Assembly: GCF_900167115.1 (NCBI RefSeq)
Contig: NZ_FUXZ01000013.1
Span: 1 to 64,000, forward strand
Length of the DNA stretch: 64,000 bases
Reading direction: 5' to 3'
Source: Eubacterium uniforme
GTDB lineage: Bacteria; Bacillota; Clostridia; Lachnospirales; Lachnospiraceae
Shown: piece by piece, positions 35,740-44,261 of the stretch
How the letters are laid out: every line of letters starts with the position of its first letter
How positions within the stretch are numbered: position 1 is the first letter of the stretch
Translations under genes and position numbers: made by a program
The notes under the pieces: model-generated
Told to the model about the DNA's origin: nothing
Database searches by the model: none
What the model saw: the letters and a program-made list of their open reading frames with translations, nothing else

Positions 35740-35794
35740 TTGACAAATGGAATTAAGGTTCGTATAATTGATAATGAAATAGAACGTATGTTCG
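35740..35794 (+). promoter_or_regulatory. Sigma-A promoter with SOS (LexA) box
   Basis: TTGACA (35740-35745), 17 bp, TATAAT (35763-35768): perfect consensus. At 35781-35794 AGAACGTATGTTCG matches the Firmicutes LexA box CGAACNNNNGTTCG at all but the first base. The box lies just after the predicted transcription start, a position suited to repression. Confidence 0.75.
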
Positions 35795-35858
35795 TTAGAC
35801 GATTTTGGCTTTTGCAAAATATTTCTCTATTAAATTACTATGTAGGTAGGTGAATGTT

Positions 35859-36143
35859 ATGGAAGCGAAAAGATACGATGTGGATATAATCTGCCAGTAT
35901 TCGAAGGAGGGAAACATAATTCCTCTTCGAATTCGTGTGGTTGGTGATGATGGTGAGCCACGAGTATTTAAGATAGATTCGTATAAGGAGTTATCAGGTA
36001 ATGGCACATATACAACTAATGACGGTGTATATGTTACTAATCGAACTATATTTTTTGAATGTAAGATTGATGTTGATGGTTCTACGCGAGAAATAAGGCT
36101 TTATTACAGAGAGTGTGAGAATAATTGGTTTATAACGGCGTAG
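35859..36143 (+). CDS. Small SOS-controlled protein of unknown function
   Basis: 94 residues from the ATG at 35859 (GTAGGTG upstream). A compact beta-rich protein with IIPLRIRVVGDDGEPRVFKI, IFFECKIDVDG and a C-terminal LYYRECENNWFI. The pattern recalls small proteins found beside Y-family DNA polymerases in clostridia (recollection, not verified). No polymerase gene is in this window. The LexA box before it supports a role in the DNA-damage response. Confidence 0.6.
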   Translation: MEAKRYDVDIICQYSKEGNIIPLRIRVVGDDGEPRVFKIDSYKELSGNGTYTTNDGVYVTNRTIFFECKIDVDGSTREIRLYYRECENNWFITA

Positions 36144-36173
36144 GGGGAGATATGCTTTATTTTCAAATTTTAG

Positions 36174-36210
36174 AGATAGTGGTCTGTATACAAGTTCACT
36201 GTCTTTTCTT
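36174..36210 (+). terminator. Terminator after the SOS-box gene
   Basis: AGATAGTG (36174-36181) pairs with CACTGTCT (36197-36204) with one G-U pair, then a T-rich run. Confidence 0.6.
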
Positions 36211-36280
36211 GACTTTTTTTATGCCAGACGATATAATGGATTTATTAAACTATACAAAAAGTATTAAGAAATTGTATAAT
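36209..36280 (+). promoter_or_regulatory. Promoter and inverted repeat of the second AbiE pair
   Basis: TTGACT (36209-36214), 17 bp, TATAAT (36232-36237). Downstream an inverted repeat TATACAA/TTGTATA (about 36251-36278) overlaps a second TATAAT (36275-36280). Probably the binding site of the AbiEi antitoxin; its sequence is unlike the operator at 7804. Confidence 0.55.
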
Positions 36281-36302
36281 ATAGTAAAGCGAGGGGGATG
36301 AC

Positions 36303-36896
36303 ATGAGTGAAAGTATTAGAACTGTTTTTGAACAATATGGTGGTCTGATGAGAACAATAGAACTAAAAAAAGAAGGATTTTATTATAAAAAAATCCAGCA
36401 TTTGCTAGAAGAAGGCAAGATAGAGCAAGTTAGGCGTGGTTACTATCAGTATTCAGGAGAGGATTCTTTTTCAGATATTCCGACAATTAAAAAATTATTT
36501 CCAGATGGAGTAATCTGTATGGAGAGTGCTCTGGATTATTATGGTTATACGGATAAAACTCCAGCAGCGTGGCATCTGGCGGTAGATAATAAAAGCACAA
36601 GAACCAGATTTTATATTGATTATCCTATTGTAAAGCCACACTTTATTCAAAGTGATCGTTATCAGGTGGGGATTGAAGAGGCTGAAATTGACGGCAAATC
36701 AGTTATGATTTACGACAGAGAAAGAACAATTTGTGACTTGCTTCTACATAGAAATAAAGTGGATGGAGAAGTTTTCAATATAGCTATTCAGCGATATGTA
36801 CAAGACCCCAAAAAAGTTGAGGCGAGACTTATGAAATATGCGAAACTACTTCATGTGGAAAAAAAGGTAAGGGAGATACTTGGAGTATGGCTATAA
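36303..36896 (+). CDS. AbiEi-type antitoxin (second AbiE system)
   Basis: 197 residues, RBS GAGGGGG. Winged-helix N-terminus with TIELKKEGFYYKKIQHLLEEG and the hallmark IEQVRRGYYQ strand (about residues 38-48), then VICMESALDYYGYT and IYDRERTICDLL, which define AbiEi of the AbiE type IV systems. It overlaps the toxin gene by 10 bases. It is only distantly similar to the antitoxin at 7851. Confidence 0.88.
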   Translation: MSESIRTVFEQYGGLMRTIELKKEGFYYKKIQHLLEEGKIEQVRRGYYQYSGEDSFSDIPTIKKLFPDGVICMESALDYYGYTDKTPAAWHLAVDNKSTRTRFYIDYPIVKPHFIQSDRYQVGIEEAEIDGKSVMIYDRERTICDLLLHRNKVDGEVFNIAIQRYVQDPKKVEARLMKYAKLLHVEKKVREILGVWL

Positions 36897-37786
36897 AGAA
36901 CATGGAGGCATCGGTGCTGACAAGATTAAAGATTCAGTCAAAAGAAGAAGGAATTCCATTTCAGATGGTACTTCAGCTTTTTGCACAGGAAGAATTTCTG
37001 AGAAAACTATCTCTTTCTAAGTATGCTGAAAATTTAATTTTAAAGGGTGGTATGTTTATTTATACGCTTACGGAATTTGATTCAAGGCCAACGAGGGATA
37101 TTGATTTTTTGATAAAGAATTTTCATGGAAGTTTGGAGAACATAGAACAGACTATGAGGAACATATGCAATATAAGTACAGGGAATGATTTTATAACATT
37201 GGAGATTCTGGGGACAGAGACTATTTCAATAGATAAAAAATATCCAGGTGTAAAAACTTCTTTTATGGGACGTATAGGAAGGGTGAAGATTCCGTTTTCT
37301 ATTGATGTTGGAATTGATGATATCATTGTACCTAATCCAATAAAGAGGATGATTGTTACAAGGTTACCTGATTTCGTTTCTCCAGAGGTTTTCACATATT
37401 CACTTGAAAGTACTATTGCAGAAAAATTTGATGCAATTCTTCAAAGAATGTCTGGAACAAGTAGAATGAAAGATTTTTATGATATTTATTATTTGTCAGG
37501 AATTTTTGATTTTGAAGGAGGGATTCTTATGGAAGCTGTAAAAAGAACTTTGGCTCATCGAAATAGAGAATTGCCAACGGATGTTTTTGAGGAAATTGAT
37601 GATTTTAAGAATAATGACGCGTTAAATATCCAGTGGAATGCTTTTAATCCAGCAAAAGAATCTAGATTATTATTTGATGATGTGTTAGACCGGTTAGTAG
37701 TCTTTCTTGAACCAATTTATCAGAATATACTAACAGATTCAAATTATAACAAACGATGGAATTGTGAGAGTAAGATGTGGATATAA
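36887..37786 (+). CDS. AbiEii-type nucleotidyltransferase toxin (second AbiE system)
   Basis: 299 residues. Catalytic signature LILKGGMFIYTL (about residues 46-57) followed by RPTRDIDFL (about 64-72), the AbiEii nucleotidyltransferase site; STIAEKFDAILQR and MKDFYDIYYL are also characteristic. The GG is followed by Met-Phe where the first system has Thr-Ser. It overlaps its antitoxin gene and ends 11 bases from the convergent LysR gene. Confidence 0.88.
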   Translation: MAIKNMEASVLTRLKIQSKEEGIPFQMVLQLFAQEEFLRKLSLSKYAENLILKGGMFIYTLTEFDSRPTRDIDFLIKNFHGSLENIEQTMRNICNISTGNDFITLEILGTETISIDKKYPGVKTSFMGRIGRVKIPFSIDVGIDDIIVPNPIKRMIVTRLPDFVSPEVFTYSLESTIAEKFDAILQRMSGTSRMKDFYDIYYLSGIFDFEGGILMEAVKRTLAHRNRELPTDVFEEIDDFKNNDALNIQWNAFNPAKESRLLFDDVLDRLVVFLEPIYQNILTDSNYNKRWNCESKMWI

Positions 37787-37797
37787 TCAGTCAGTAC

Positions 37798-38676
37798 TCA
37801 AATTTGAAAAGCTTCTTTTAAATGAGTTAAAAATCTTTCAGCAATAGGAGTGAATGCTTGATATCTATTCCATGCGATATATATTTTATTCTCAAGCTTT
37901 GGAGAGAGTGGTCTGAATACAAGACCGCTGTTTTTTGAAGTATTAACAAGATGTTCATAGGTGAGTAGGTAGCCTAAGCCTTCCATGGCAAAAAGAGAAC
38001 CATTATAGGATAGGCGAAATGAACCTTCTAATTGAAGTTCTTTAAATCTGCTACCAGCCCAGTTTTTTATATCACCAGTCCAAGCCTGGTCAGAACAGAA
38101 TAATGGCAAATCGATAAGGTCATCCAAATGGATGGCTTTTTTCTTCGCTAGAGGATCGGTGGCTGGAATAATAAGGCCCCATGTGTCTGCCTGAGGGAAT
38201 TCGATATAATCGTATTTGCGGCTATCTGGTTGTTCTACTAGCACAACAAAATCAAGTAGACCTTTGTCTACTTTTTCAGAAAGTTGTTCCGTATCGCCAC
38301 TTGTGATGTGATAATGAAGCTTAGGATAGTTCTGTTTAAAATCTTTTATTGACCTTGCGAGGTGTCGAAGCTGGTATGATTCAGCAAGGCCAAGATAGAG
38401 CTCTCCACCGTCTATATCATCTAATGATACAAATTCTTGTTCGATTTTATCAGCCATGCTTACTAAATCTTCTGCGCGGTTGCGAAGTAGGATGCCTTCT
38501 TCGGTAAGCTTGATGCTAAATGAGTGTCTTGTGAATAATTTTTTACCTAGTTCTTCTTCTAATGATTTAAGCTGCTTTGATAGTGTAGGTTGGGTTACGT
38601 GTAGAAGTTTGGCGGCTCTACTCATATTTTCTTCTCTTGCTACGGCTAAAAAGTATCTTAATGTTCTAATTTCCAT
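37798..38676 (-). CDS. LysR-family transcriptional regulator
   Basis: 292 residues, the normal length. N-terminal winged HTH: TLRYFLAVAREENMSRAAKLLHVTQPTLSKQL, in two halves, then LEEELGKKLFTRHS. The effector domain follows. RBS AGGAGG on the minus strand. Divergent from the alpha/beta-hydrolase group with a 192-bp shared control region, so that group is its likely target. Confidence 0.9.
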   Translation of the reverse strand: MEIRTLRYFLAVAREENMSRAAKLLHVTQPTLSKQLKSLEEELGKKLFTRHSFSIKLTEEGILLRNRAEDLVSMADKIEQEFVSLDDIDGGELYLGLAESYQLRHLARSIKDFKQNYPKLHYHITSGDTEQLSEKVDKGLLDFVVLVEQPDSRKYDYIEFPQADTWGLIIPATDPLAKKKAIHLDDLIDLPLFCSDQAWTGDIKNWAGSRFKELQLEGSFRLSYNGSLFAMEGLGYLLTYEHLVNTSKNSGLVFRPLSPKLENKIYIAWNRYQAFTPIAERFLTHLKEAFQI

Positions 38677-38868
38677 AATAACCTCCTTGTATATTCGCAG
38701 TATAAACTTAAAATACTATGTATTTTTCGTTCTTCGGCATTTGCTGAAGAGATATATGATATTCCAAATATGCATATCATGATATTCATTATAACCATTA
38801 GCGCATGAATATGCAAGGGAGTATAATTAAGATGTAAATTAAATTGGTCTGATAAGTGAGGTGATCAC
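38677..38868. promoter_or_regulatory. Shared control region between the LysR and hydrolase genes
   Basis: A TATAAT (38822-38827) without a good -35 box points to activation. Inverted repeats lie upstream: TGCATAT/ATATGCA (about 38771 and 38809) and TTCGGCA/TGCTGAA (about 38734-38750), candidate LysR sites. Confidence 0.45.
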
Positions 38869-39105
38869 ATGGACAGAAAAAAACTGAAGCAATGTCTTTC
38901 GGATATAGGATGTAAAGAAGATGCATCGGAGTATATTCTTAGGAGATTTGAATCTGGAAGCATGGAAGATATGTTTCAACTTTTAAAAAGAGAACGTTGC
39001 CGCATAATGGATGAATATCATGAATGTGGGAAAAAACTAGATTGCATGGATTTTATACTTAGGGAATGTGAAAAAGAAATAAAAATTAAAAATGGAGGTG
39101 TCTAA
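38869..39105 (+). CDS. Small Cys-containing helical protein
   Basis: 78 residues; GAGGTG upstream. All-helical and charged, with four Cys in the second half and the KKLDCMDFILRECEKEIK end seen in small conserved proteins next to clostridial alpha/beta hydrolases. One base separates it from the hydrolase gene, whose RBS lies in its last codons. Function unknown. Confidence 0.6.
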   Translation: MDRKKLKQCLSDIGCKEDASEYILRRFESGSMEDMFQLLKRERCRIMDEYHECGKKLDCMDFILRECEKEIKIKNGGV

Positions 39106-39106
39106 T

Positions 39107-40108
39107 ATGATTAGAAAAGAAGAACTTAGTATGGTAACAGAGTGGGATAAGACTTTTAAAAAGAGTGATAAAGTGGAGCATAGCAAGGTGACATTCGTTA
39201 ATCGTTATGGAATAACACTTGTAGCTGATATGTATGTACCGAAAGATGCGAAGGGTAAGCTTCCTGCTATAGCGGTATCGGGACCATTTGGTGCGGTTAA
39301 GGAACAGTGCTCTGGGCTTTATGCACAAAATATGGCGGAAAGAGGATTCCTTACAATTGCTTTTGATCCATCTTTTACAGGCGAAAGCGGCGGACAGCCT
39401 AGATACATGGCATCTCCAGATATCAATACAGAAGATTTTATGGCCGCTGTGGACTTTTTATCACTAAATGATAAAGTTGATCCAGACAGAATCGGGATTT
39501 TAGGCATATGCGGTTGGGGTGGCATGGCTATTAATGCAGCTGCTCTTGATACAAGAATTAAAGCCACAGTTGCATCTACCATGTATGACATGACTAGGGT
39601 AAATGCAAATGGATATTTCGACTCTGAGGATAGTGAAGAAGAGCGTTTCAAAAAGAAGAAAGCTATGTGCGCTCAGAGACTAGAAGATCTTAAAAATGGT
39701 GAATATAAGCTTGGCGGTGGTGTGGTTGATCCACTTCCAGAGGATGCACCTTACTTTGTAAAGGATTATTATGATTATTATAAGACAAATCGTGGATATC
39801 ACGCTCGTTCTTTAAACTCTAATGGCGGTTGGAATGTAATAGGATGTGAGTCATTCATAAACCAGCCTATTTTAAAATATAGCAATGAAATTAGAAGTGC
39901 AGTTCTTGTTATGCACGGCGAGAAGGCACATTCATGCTACTTTGGAAAAGATGCATATGCAAATATGGTAAAAGACAGCAAATACGCTGATAACAAAGAA
40001 CTTTTGATTATACCAGAAGCATCTCACACAGATCTTTATGATGGTGGCGACAAGGATTATATTCCATTTGATAAGTTAGAGAGTTTCTTTAATGAGTATT
40101 TGAAGTAA
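39107..40108 (+). CDS. Alpha/beta hydrolase, dienelactone-hydrolase-like
   Basis: 333 residues from the ATG at 39107 (GGAGGTG upstream). Alpha/beta-hydrolase landmarks: LPAIAVSGPFGAVKEQ (oxyanion region), FDPSFTGESGG, nucleophile elbow GICGWGG (about residues 140-146) where Cys replaces the usual Ser, VLVMHGEKAHS and the catalytic His in IIPEASHTDLYD. A Cys nucleophile is typical of dienelactone hydrolases. Natural substrate unknown. Confidence 0.8.
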   Translation: MIRKEELSMVTEWDKTFKKSDKVEHSKVTFVNRYGITLVADMYVPKDAKGKLPAIAVSGPFGAVKEQCSGLYAQNMAERGFLTIAFDPSFTGESGGQPRYMASPDINTEDFMAAVDFLSLNDKVDPDRIGILGICGWGGMAINAAALDTRIKATVASTMYDMTRVNANGYFDSEDSEEERFKKKKAMCAQRLEDLKNGEYKLGGGVVDPLPEDAPYFVKDYYDYYKTNRGYHARSLNSNGGWNVIGCESFINQPILKYSNEIRSAVLVMHGEKAHSCYFGKDAYANMVKDSKYADNKELLIIPEASHTDLYDGGDKDYIPFDKLESFFNEYLK

Positions 40109-40141
40109 AAGTTGTAGTTGTTAATTGCAAGTAGGTGTAAT

Positions 40142-40714
40142 ATGATTTCTAAGAAAATTATAGTAATAGTGGCGTTAATTATGGTGTTTTTAACGGGATG
40201 TAGTGCGGATAATTCTAGTGATAATCAAAAAGATATTAAGGTAGAACATAAGGAATCTAGCACTACGATAAATACAAATGAATCTAGTACTAGGATGAAT
40301 ACGAATGAATCTAAGGAGACGGCTGAAATGAAAAAAACGGATAAAAGCACACTAGCAGATGATCAAATTCGTGTAACAGTAGGGACTAGTTCATTTATTG
40401 TGAACTTAGAAGATAATGAAACAGCTAAAGAATTAAGAGAAATGCTTACAGATAAGGACTTGACTATTTCAGCAGAAAATTACGGTGGATTTGAAAAAGT
40501 CTGTCAGCTAGGTAAAACTCTACCTCGTAAAGATGAAGATATTACAACTGAAGCTGGAGATGTAATGTTATATAGTGGAAATCAGATTGTATTCTTTTAT
40601 GGTACTAATTCATGGGCATATACTAAACTTGGTAAAGTGGAAGAGTCGAGTTTAGAGGAATTGGAAAGGGTTTTAAGTGGTTCGGAGACAGAGGTTACGT
40701 TGAGTGTGAAATGA
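40142..40714 (+). CDS. Lipoprotein with cyclophilin-like domain
   Basis: 190 residues from the ATG at 40142. Signal peptide with lipobox (VFLTGC, Cys 21), then a Ser/Asn/Thr linker with a repeated NESS motif (residues 38-55), then a cyclophilin-like beta-barrel domain (IRVTVGTSSFIVNLEDNETA at the start, KTLPRKDEDITTEAGDVMLY and IVFFYGTNSWAYTKLG at the end). Such domains often accompany LysR/flavodoxin/hydrolase clusters in clostridia. Anchored outside the membrane. Confidence 0.75.
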   Translation: MISKKIIVIVALIMVFLTGCSADNSSDNQKDIKVEHKESSTTINTNESSTRMNTNESKETAEMKKTDKSTLADDQIRVTVGTSSFIVNLEDNETAKELREMLTDKDLTISAENYGGFEKVCQLGKTLPRKDEDITTEAGDVMLYSGNQIVFFYGTNSWAYTKLGKVEESSLEELERVLSGSETEVTLSVK

Positions 40715-40726
40715 GGAGGTACTCGT

Positions 40727-41278
40727 ATGATTTTATTTATAAATGCGTGTGTTCGTAAAGAGTCGAGAACTTTACGATTAGCTAAGAATCTTTTGGATAC
40801 TCTTGAAGGAGAGATTAAAGAAGTTCAATTGGAAAAGGTTGAATTTCCTATTGTTGATGAGGAGTTTATAAATCATCGCGAGGATTTAAAGAATTCCAGC
40901 AAATACGATGATCCAATGTTTGATCTTGCAAGAGATTTCGCAAATGCGGATTTGATTGTGGTAGCAGCGCCTTACTATGATTTGTCATTTCCTGCGATGG
41001 TAAAGCAGTATTTTGAGCAAATAAATGTTTTAGGATTAACATTTACTTATTCAGAATCTGGTGCACCAGTAGGACTTTGTAAGGCTAAAAGTTTATATTA
41101 CGTAACAACTGCAGGAGGTCCAATTATATCGGATGATTATGGCTTTGGTTATGTAAAAGCACTTGCTAATGCATTCTATGGAATTAATGATGTAAAGCAA
41201 ATTAAGGCTGAGGGTCTTGATATAATAGGAGCTGATGTAGAGGCGATACTTGCGGAAGCTAATTTGAAGTTTGTATAG
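40727..41278 (+). CDS. NAD(P)H-dependent FMN oxidoreductase (flavodoxin-like fold)
   Basis: 183 residues, RBS GAGGAGG. Flavodoxin-2 fold: MILFINACVRKESRTLRLAK (FMN phosphate loop), ADLIVVAAPYYDLSFPAMVKQY and YYVTTAGGPI, as in azoreductase/quinone reductase proteins. Last gene of the group that starts at 38869. Confidence 0.82.
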   Translation: MILFINACVRKESRTLRLAKNLLDTLEGEIKEVQLEKVEFPIVDEEFINHREDLKNSSKYDDPMFDLARDFANADLIVVAAPYYDLSFPAMVKQYFEQINVLGLTFTYSESGAPVGLCKAKSLYYVTTAGGPIISDDYGFGYVKALANAFYGINDVKQIKAEGLDIIGADVEAILAEANLKFV

Positions 41279-41312
41279 GGTGAGTATTGTTTTGAGAGAA
41301 GTATTGTATGGT

Positions 41313-41342
41313 AAAAGGTGAGCCGTGATGCTCACCTTTTTT
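41313..41342. terminator. Bidirectional terminator between convergent genes
   Basis: AAAAGGTGAGC (41313-41323), loop CGTGAT, GCTCACCTTTT (41330-41340), perfect stem with A and T runs on the two sides. It serves the oxidoreductase gene and aroA. Confidence 0.9.
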
Positions 41343-41350
41343 CGTATTTT

Positions 41351-42634
41351 TTACCCCAAACTCTCCAAATCCTCATAAAAGTTCGGATATGAAATTTTTA
41401 CAACATCACTATCTGGGATATCTGTTTCGCCATCGGCATTAAGGCCACATATAGCGAATGACATTGCGATACGGTGATCTAGAGCACTATCGATTTTACA
41501 ACCTATTAGTTTATTAGGTGTTTCGACATTTTCATTTATAATCATGCCATCATCGGTAGCTTTAATATCACATCCCATTGCTTTTAAGTGTGAAACCATG
41601 ATGTCGATACGATTTGATTCTTTTACTTTAAGTTCAGCTGCATCTTTTATAATTGTTTTTCCTTTTGCGTATGCAGCTATAACAGCTATTACTGGGATTT
41701 CATCTATTAAAGTTGGAATTATATCACCACCGATAGTACAACCGTGAAGTTCACTTGTTTTAACAGTAATATCAGCTGTCTTTTCGCCAGTATTATTTAC
41801 ATTTGCTAGAGTGATATTTCCACCCATCATTTCAATTACTTTTATGATGCCATCTCTTGTTGGGTTTATACCAACATTCTTAACTGTGATTTCTGAATTT
41901 GGTGTTATAAGTCCTAATACTAAAAAGTATGCAGCGGATGATATATCACCAGGAACGTTAATATCTATTCCATTAAAATCTGAAGCTGTTTTAACTGTAG
42001 CAGTAGTACCTTCTGATTTACAATCTATACCAAATTGGTTAAACATTATTTCACTATGGTTTCTACTAAGACTAGGTTCAGTAACTGAAGTTTCACCATC
42101 AGCGTATAATCCTGCAAGTAATATTGATGATTTAATCTGAGCTGAAGCAACAGGTGAATCATAATGAATTCCTTTTAATTTTTTACCATTTATAATAAGT
42201 GGAACACATCCATTATCTTTTTCACTTTTAATGTCAGCACCCATTTGCGACAGAGGAGTGATAATTCTTTTCATAGGTCTCTTTCTAAGAGAATCATCTC
42301 CATCAAGTCTACAAGAAAAGTTCTGCGCTGCAAGTATACCACTAATAAGTCTTGTAGTTGTTCCGCTATTTCCAACATCAAGTGTTTCACTAGGCTCTTT
42401 AAGACCATGAAGTCCAACACCTTGTATTGTAACTTTATCATCCTTAACGTCAATATCAACGCCCATTTTTCTAAAACAGTCTATAGTTGATAAACAATCA
42501 GCACCCATTAGAAAGTTTGTTATTGTAGTAGTACCATTAGCTAAACTTCCAAGCATTATTGCTCTATGTGAAATTGATTTGTCGCCTGGTACTGTAATAG
42601 TACCAGTAAGATTAGTTTTTCTTTTAAAAATCAT
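41351..42634 (-). CDS. aroA: 3-phosphoshikimate 1-carboxyvinyltransferase (EPSP synthase)
   Basis: 427 residues from the ATG at 42634 (minus-strand AAAGG seven bases upstream). Family signatures: VPGDKSISHRAIMLG near the start, LDVGNSGTTTRLISG, LRKRPMKRIITPLSQMGA, and LKVKESNRIDIM. It transfers the enolpyruvyl group to shikimate 3-phosphate in chorismate synthesis. It lies downstream of tyrA on the same strand, separated by a hairpin repeat. Confidence 0.95.
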   Translation of the reverse strand: MIFKRKTNLTGTITVPGDKSISHRAIMLGSLANGTTTITNFLMGADCLSTIDCFRKMGVDIDVKDDKVTIQGVGLHGLKEPSETLDVGNSGTTTRLISGILAAQNFSCRLDGDDSLRKRPMKRIITPLSQMGADIKSEKDNGCVPLIINGKKLKGIHYDSPVASAQIKSSILLAGLYADGETSVTEPSLSRNHSEIMFNQFGIDCKSEGTTATVKTASDFNGIDINVPGDISSAAYFLVLGLITPNSEITVKNVGINPTRDGIIKVIEMMGGNITLANVNNTGEKTADITVKTSELHGCTIGGDIIPTLIDEIPVIAVIAAYAKGKTIIKDAAELKVKESNRIDIMVSHLKAMGCDIKATDDGMIINENVETPNKLIGCKIDSALDHRIAMSFAICGLNADGETDIPDSDVVKISYPNFYEDLESLG

Positions 42635-42670
42635 AATAAAACCTTTCGTAAAATTTTGATGAATTTTCCT

Positions 42671-42778
42671 CACTGGTTAAATCGTTGTAAAGGATACAAC
42701 GATTTAATCCCTACGGGACACAAAGTCCTTCGGACTTTGCACAGTTACGCTCGGAAAAATTTTGATAATTTTTCCTCA
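42671..42778 (-). repeat. Hairpin-array intergenic repeat, copy A
   Basis: Three hairpins between tyrA and aroA. In minus-strand order: GGAAAAATT/AATTTTTCC (42753-42775), the constant centre CAAAGTCC/GGACTTTG (42721-42739), and TTAAATCGTTGTA/TACAACGATTTAA (42677-42707). Linkers GAGCGTA and GTGTCCCG are shared by the other copies. Confidence 0.85.
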
Positions 42779-43876
42779 CTACTTCCTCTTAATAACTGTA
42801 ATTCCGCCTGTTTGTAGGACTGATACTGCGTGATCTCTATCTGAATCATCATAAAGTTCAAGTAAAAGTACGCCTTCTTCAAACATACGATTATGTATAA
42901 TACCAATATTTTTAATTGAAATGTCATTCTTAGCAAGAAGCGTAGCGATTCTAGCAATAACGCCGGCTTCATCTTCAACATCGCAGTATATCATGGATGG
43001 TTTAAAGATAGCGCCACCCTTATCAGGGAATGAATCTCTATACTCACGGCTAGATGCAAACATTTCATTAATCGCCTGACCGTTTTTGGTATCAACATAC
43101 TCTTTAGCTTTTTGCATTTCTTTTATAAATTTATCAAGCATAATTGAAATGCTCTTTGAATTACTTGTACAAATCTGCTCCCACATCTCAGGGGATGAAG
43201 AAGCAATTCTTGTAATATCCTTAAAACCGCCAGCGGCGATAGTTTTCATCGTACCTTCTTCGTTATCTGAATTCTTAACAACATTAACAAGTGAAGAAGC
43301 AATCAAATGTGGCATATGACTAATTGCAGCCACAACCATGTCGTGTTCATTATGATCAAGTACAATTGGAATAGCCCCAATCTCCGCAGCAAATGCTTTA
43401 TATTCCTCAACCTTATCCATAGGAGATAAAGGAGAAGTACTAATTACATAGTATGCATTTTCAAAAAGATGATTATTTGAATTTTCATAACCAGTTTTTT
43501 CTGAGCCTGCCATAGGATGTCCACCTATGAAATTACGTTCAAGTCCAACCTTTTCAATGGCTTCATGAATTGGAGTTTTAACACTTCCAACATCTGTAAT
43601 AATCGCATCTTTCTTTATAATGTTTTTTAATGTTTCAAGATATGTATTATTCTGTTCAACAGGAGTACATAAGAATATGTAATCACATTCAGAAAATTTT
43701 TCGTCTATATCATCTGCAATTTCATCAACCATACCTTCAGAGTATGCAAGCTCAAGTCTTGATTTAGTTCTGTTGTAGGCGATGATCTTTACATCTGGAT
43801 TTACTCTTTTTACTGATTTGGCAATTGAACCCCCTATTAGTCCAAGGCCAATAAAACCTAGTGTTAAATCTTTCAT
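42779..43876 (-). CDS. tyrA: Prephenate dehydrogenase with C-terminal ACT domain
   Basis: 365 residues. NAD-binding GFIGLGLIGGSIA at residues 7-19, then YIFLCTPVEQN, the catalytic-region GGHPMAGSEKTG and DHNEHDMVVAAISHMPHL. Residues 295-365 form an ACT domain (YCDVEDEAGVIARIATLL...KNIGI) expected to bind tyrosine for feedback control. Catalyses oxidative decarboxylation of prephenate to hydroxyphenylpyruvate; works with aroA downstream. Confidence 0.95.
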   Translation of the reverse strand: MKDLTLGFIGLGLIGGSIAKSVKRVNPDVKIIAYNRTKSRLELAYSEGMVDEIADDIDEKFSECDYIFLCTPVEQNNTYLETLKNIIKKDAIITDVGSVKTPIHEAIEKVGLERNFIGGHPMAGSEKTGYENSNNHLFENAYYVISTSPLSPMDKVEEYKAFAAEIGAIPIVLDHNEHDMVVAAISHMPHLIASSLVNVVKNSDNEEGTMKTIAAGGFKDITRIASSSPEMWEQICTSNSKSISIMLDKFIKEMQKAKEYVDTKNGQAINEMFASSREYRDSFPDKGGAIFKPSMIYCDVEDEAGVIARIATLLAKNDISIKNIGIIHNRMFEEGVLLLELYDDSDRDHAVSVLQTGGITVIKRK

Positions 43877-44112
43877 ATTTTTTCCTCTTTATCATAAAAT
43901 AATTTAGCGGTTTAAATCACCATAGTATTATATAATATAAGCTCTAAAAAAACAACAAAGAATAATAAATAAATGCTTAAAAATGAAAATATAAGAGGAA
44001 TAAATACATTTGGAAACTAAAATTCTGATTTTGTTATAAAAATCTTCTAATTTTTTAAGCAAATGCAACAAACATACTTGTATTTTGTTTAAAAAATTGG
44101 TAATATTTAATA

Positions 44113-44192
44113 AAGCCGAAGGAAAATCATAAAGATTTTCCTGAGCGTATATGTGCAAAGTCCGAAGGACTTTGTGTCCCGAAGGAAAATTA
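44113..44192 (+). repeat. Hairpin-array intergenic repeat, copy B
   Basis: GGAAAATC/GATTTTCC (44121-44141), TGAGCGTA linker, constant centre CAAAGTCC/GGACTTTG (44156-44174), GTGTCCCG; the third hairpin is missing. It fills part of the 385-base region between tyrA and the EF-G-like gene. The rest of that region is A/T-rich; I see no gene in it. Confidence 0.75.
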
Positions 44193-44215
44193 TAAAAAAG
44201 GTATTTAGATTTTAG

Positions 44216-44237
44216 GAGGTAAATCGTCATGATTTAA
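44216..44237 (+). other. Two-codon upstream ORF (Met-Ile-stop) with its own strong RBS
   Basis: AGGAGG followed by ATG ATT TAA at about 44230-44238, some 25 bases before the EF-G-like start, which has its own GGAGG. Possibly chance, possibly a ribosome-loading or regulatory minimal ORF. Confidence 0.3.
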
Positions 44238-44261
44238 ATATATAGTATGGAGGTAAAAACT

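Noticed and set aside
35647-35853. 68-residue frame overlapping the end of sugE
   Set aside because: Shifted frame over sugE, no RBS, and its distal half is occupied by a consensus promoter and SOS box.
7851-37786. Prophage or integrative element carrying the defence genes
   Set aside because: No integrase, recombinase, structural phage gene or convincing att pair is seen; the only candidate direct repeats (33662 and 34559) enclose a single gene.
43928-44230. 100-residue minus-strand frame upstream of the EF-G-like gene
   Set aside because: Runs through a hairpin-repeat copy and A/T-rich DNA, has no RBS and shows no protein-like composition.
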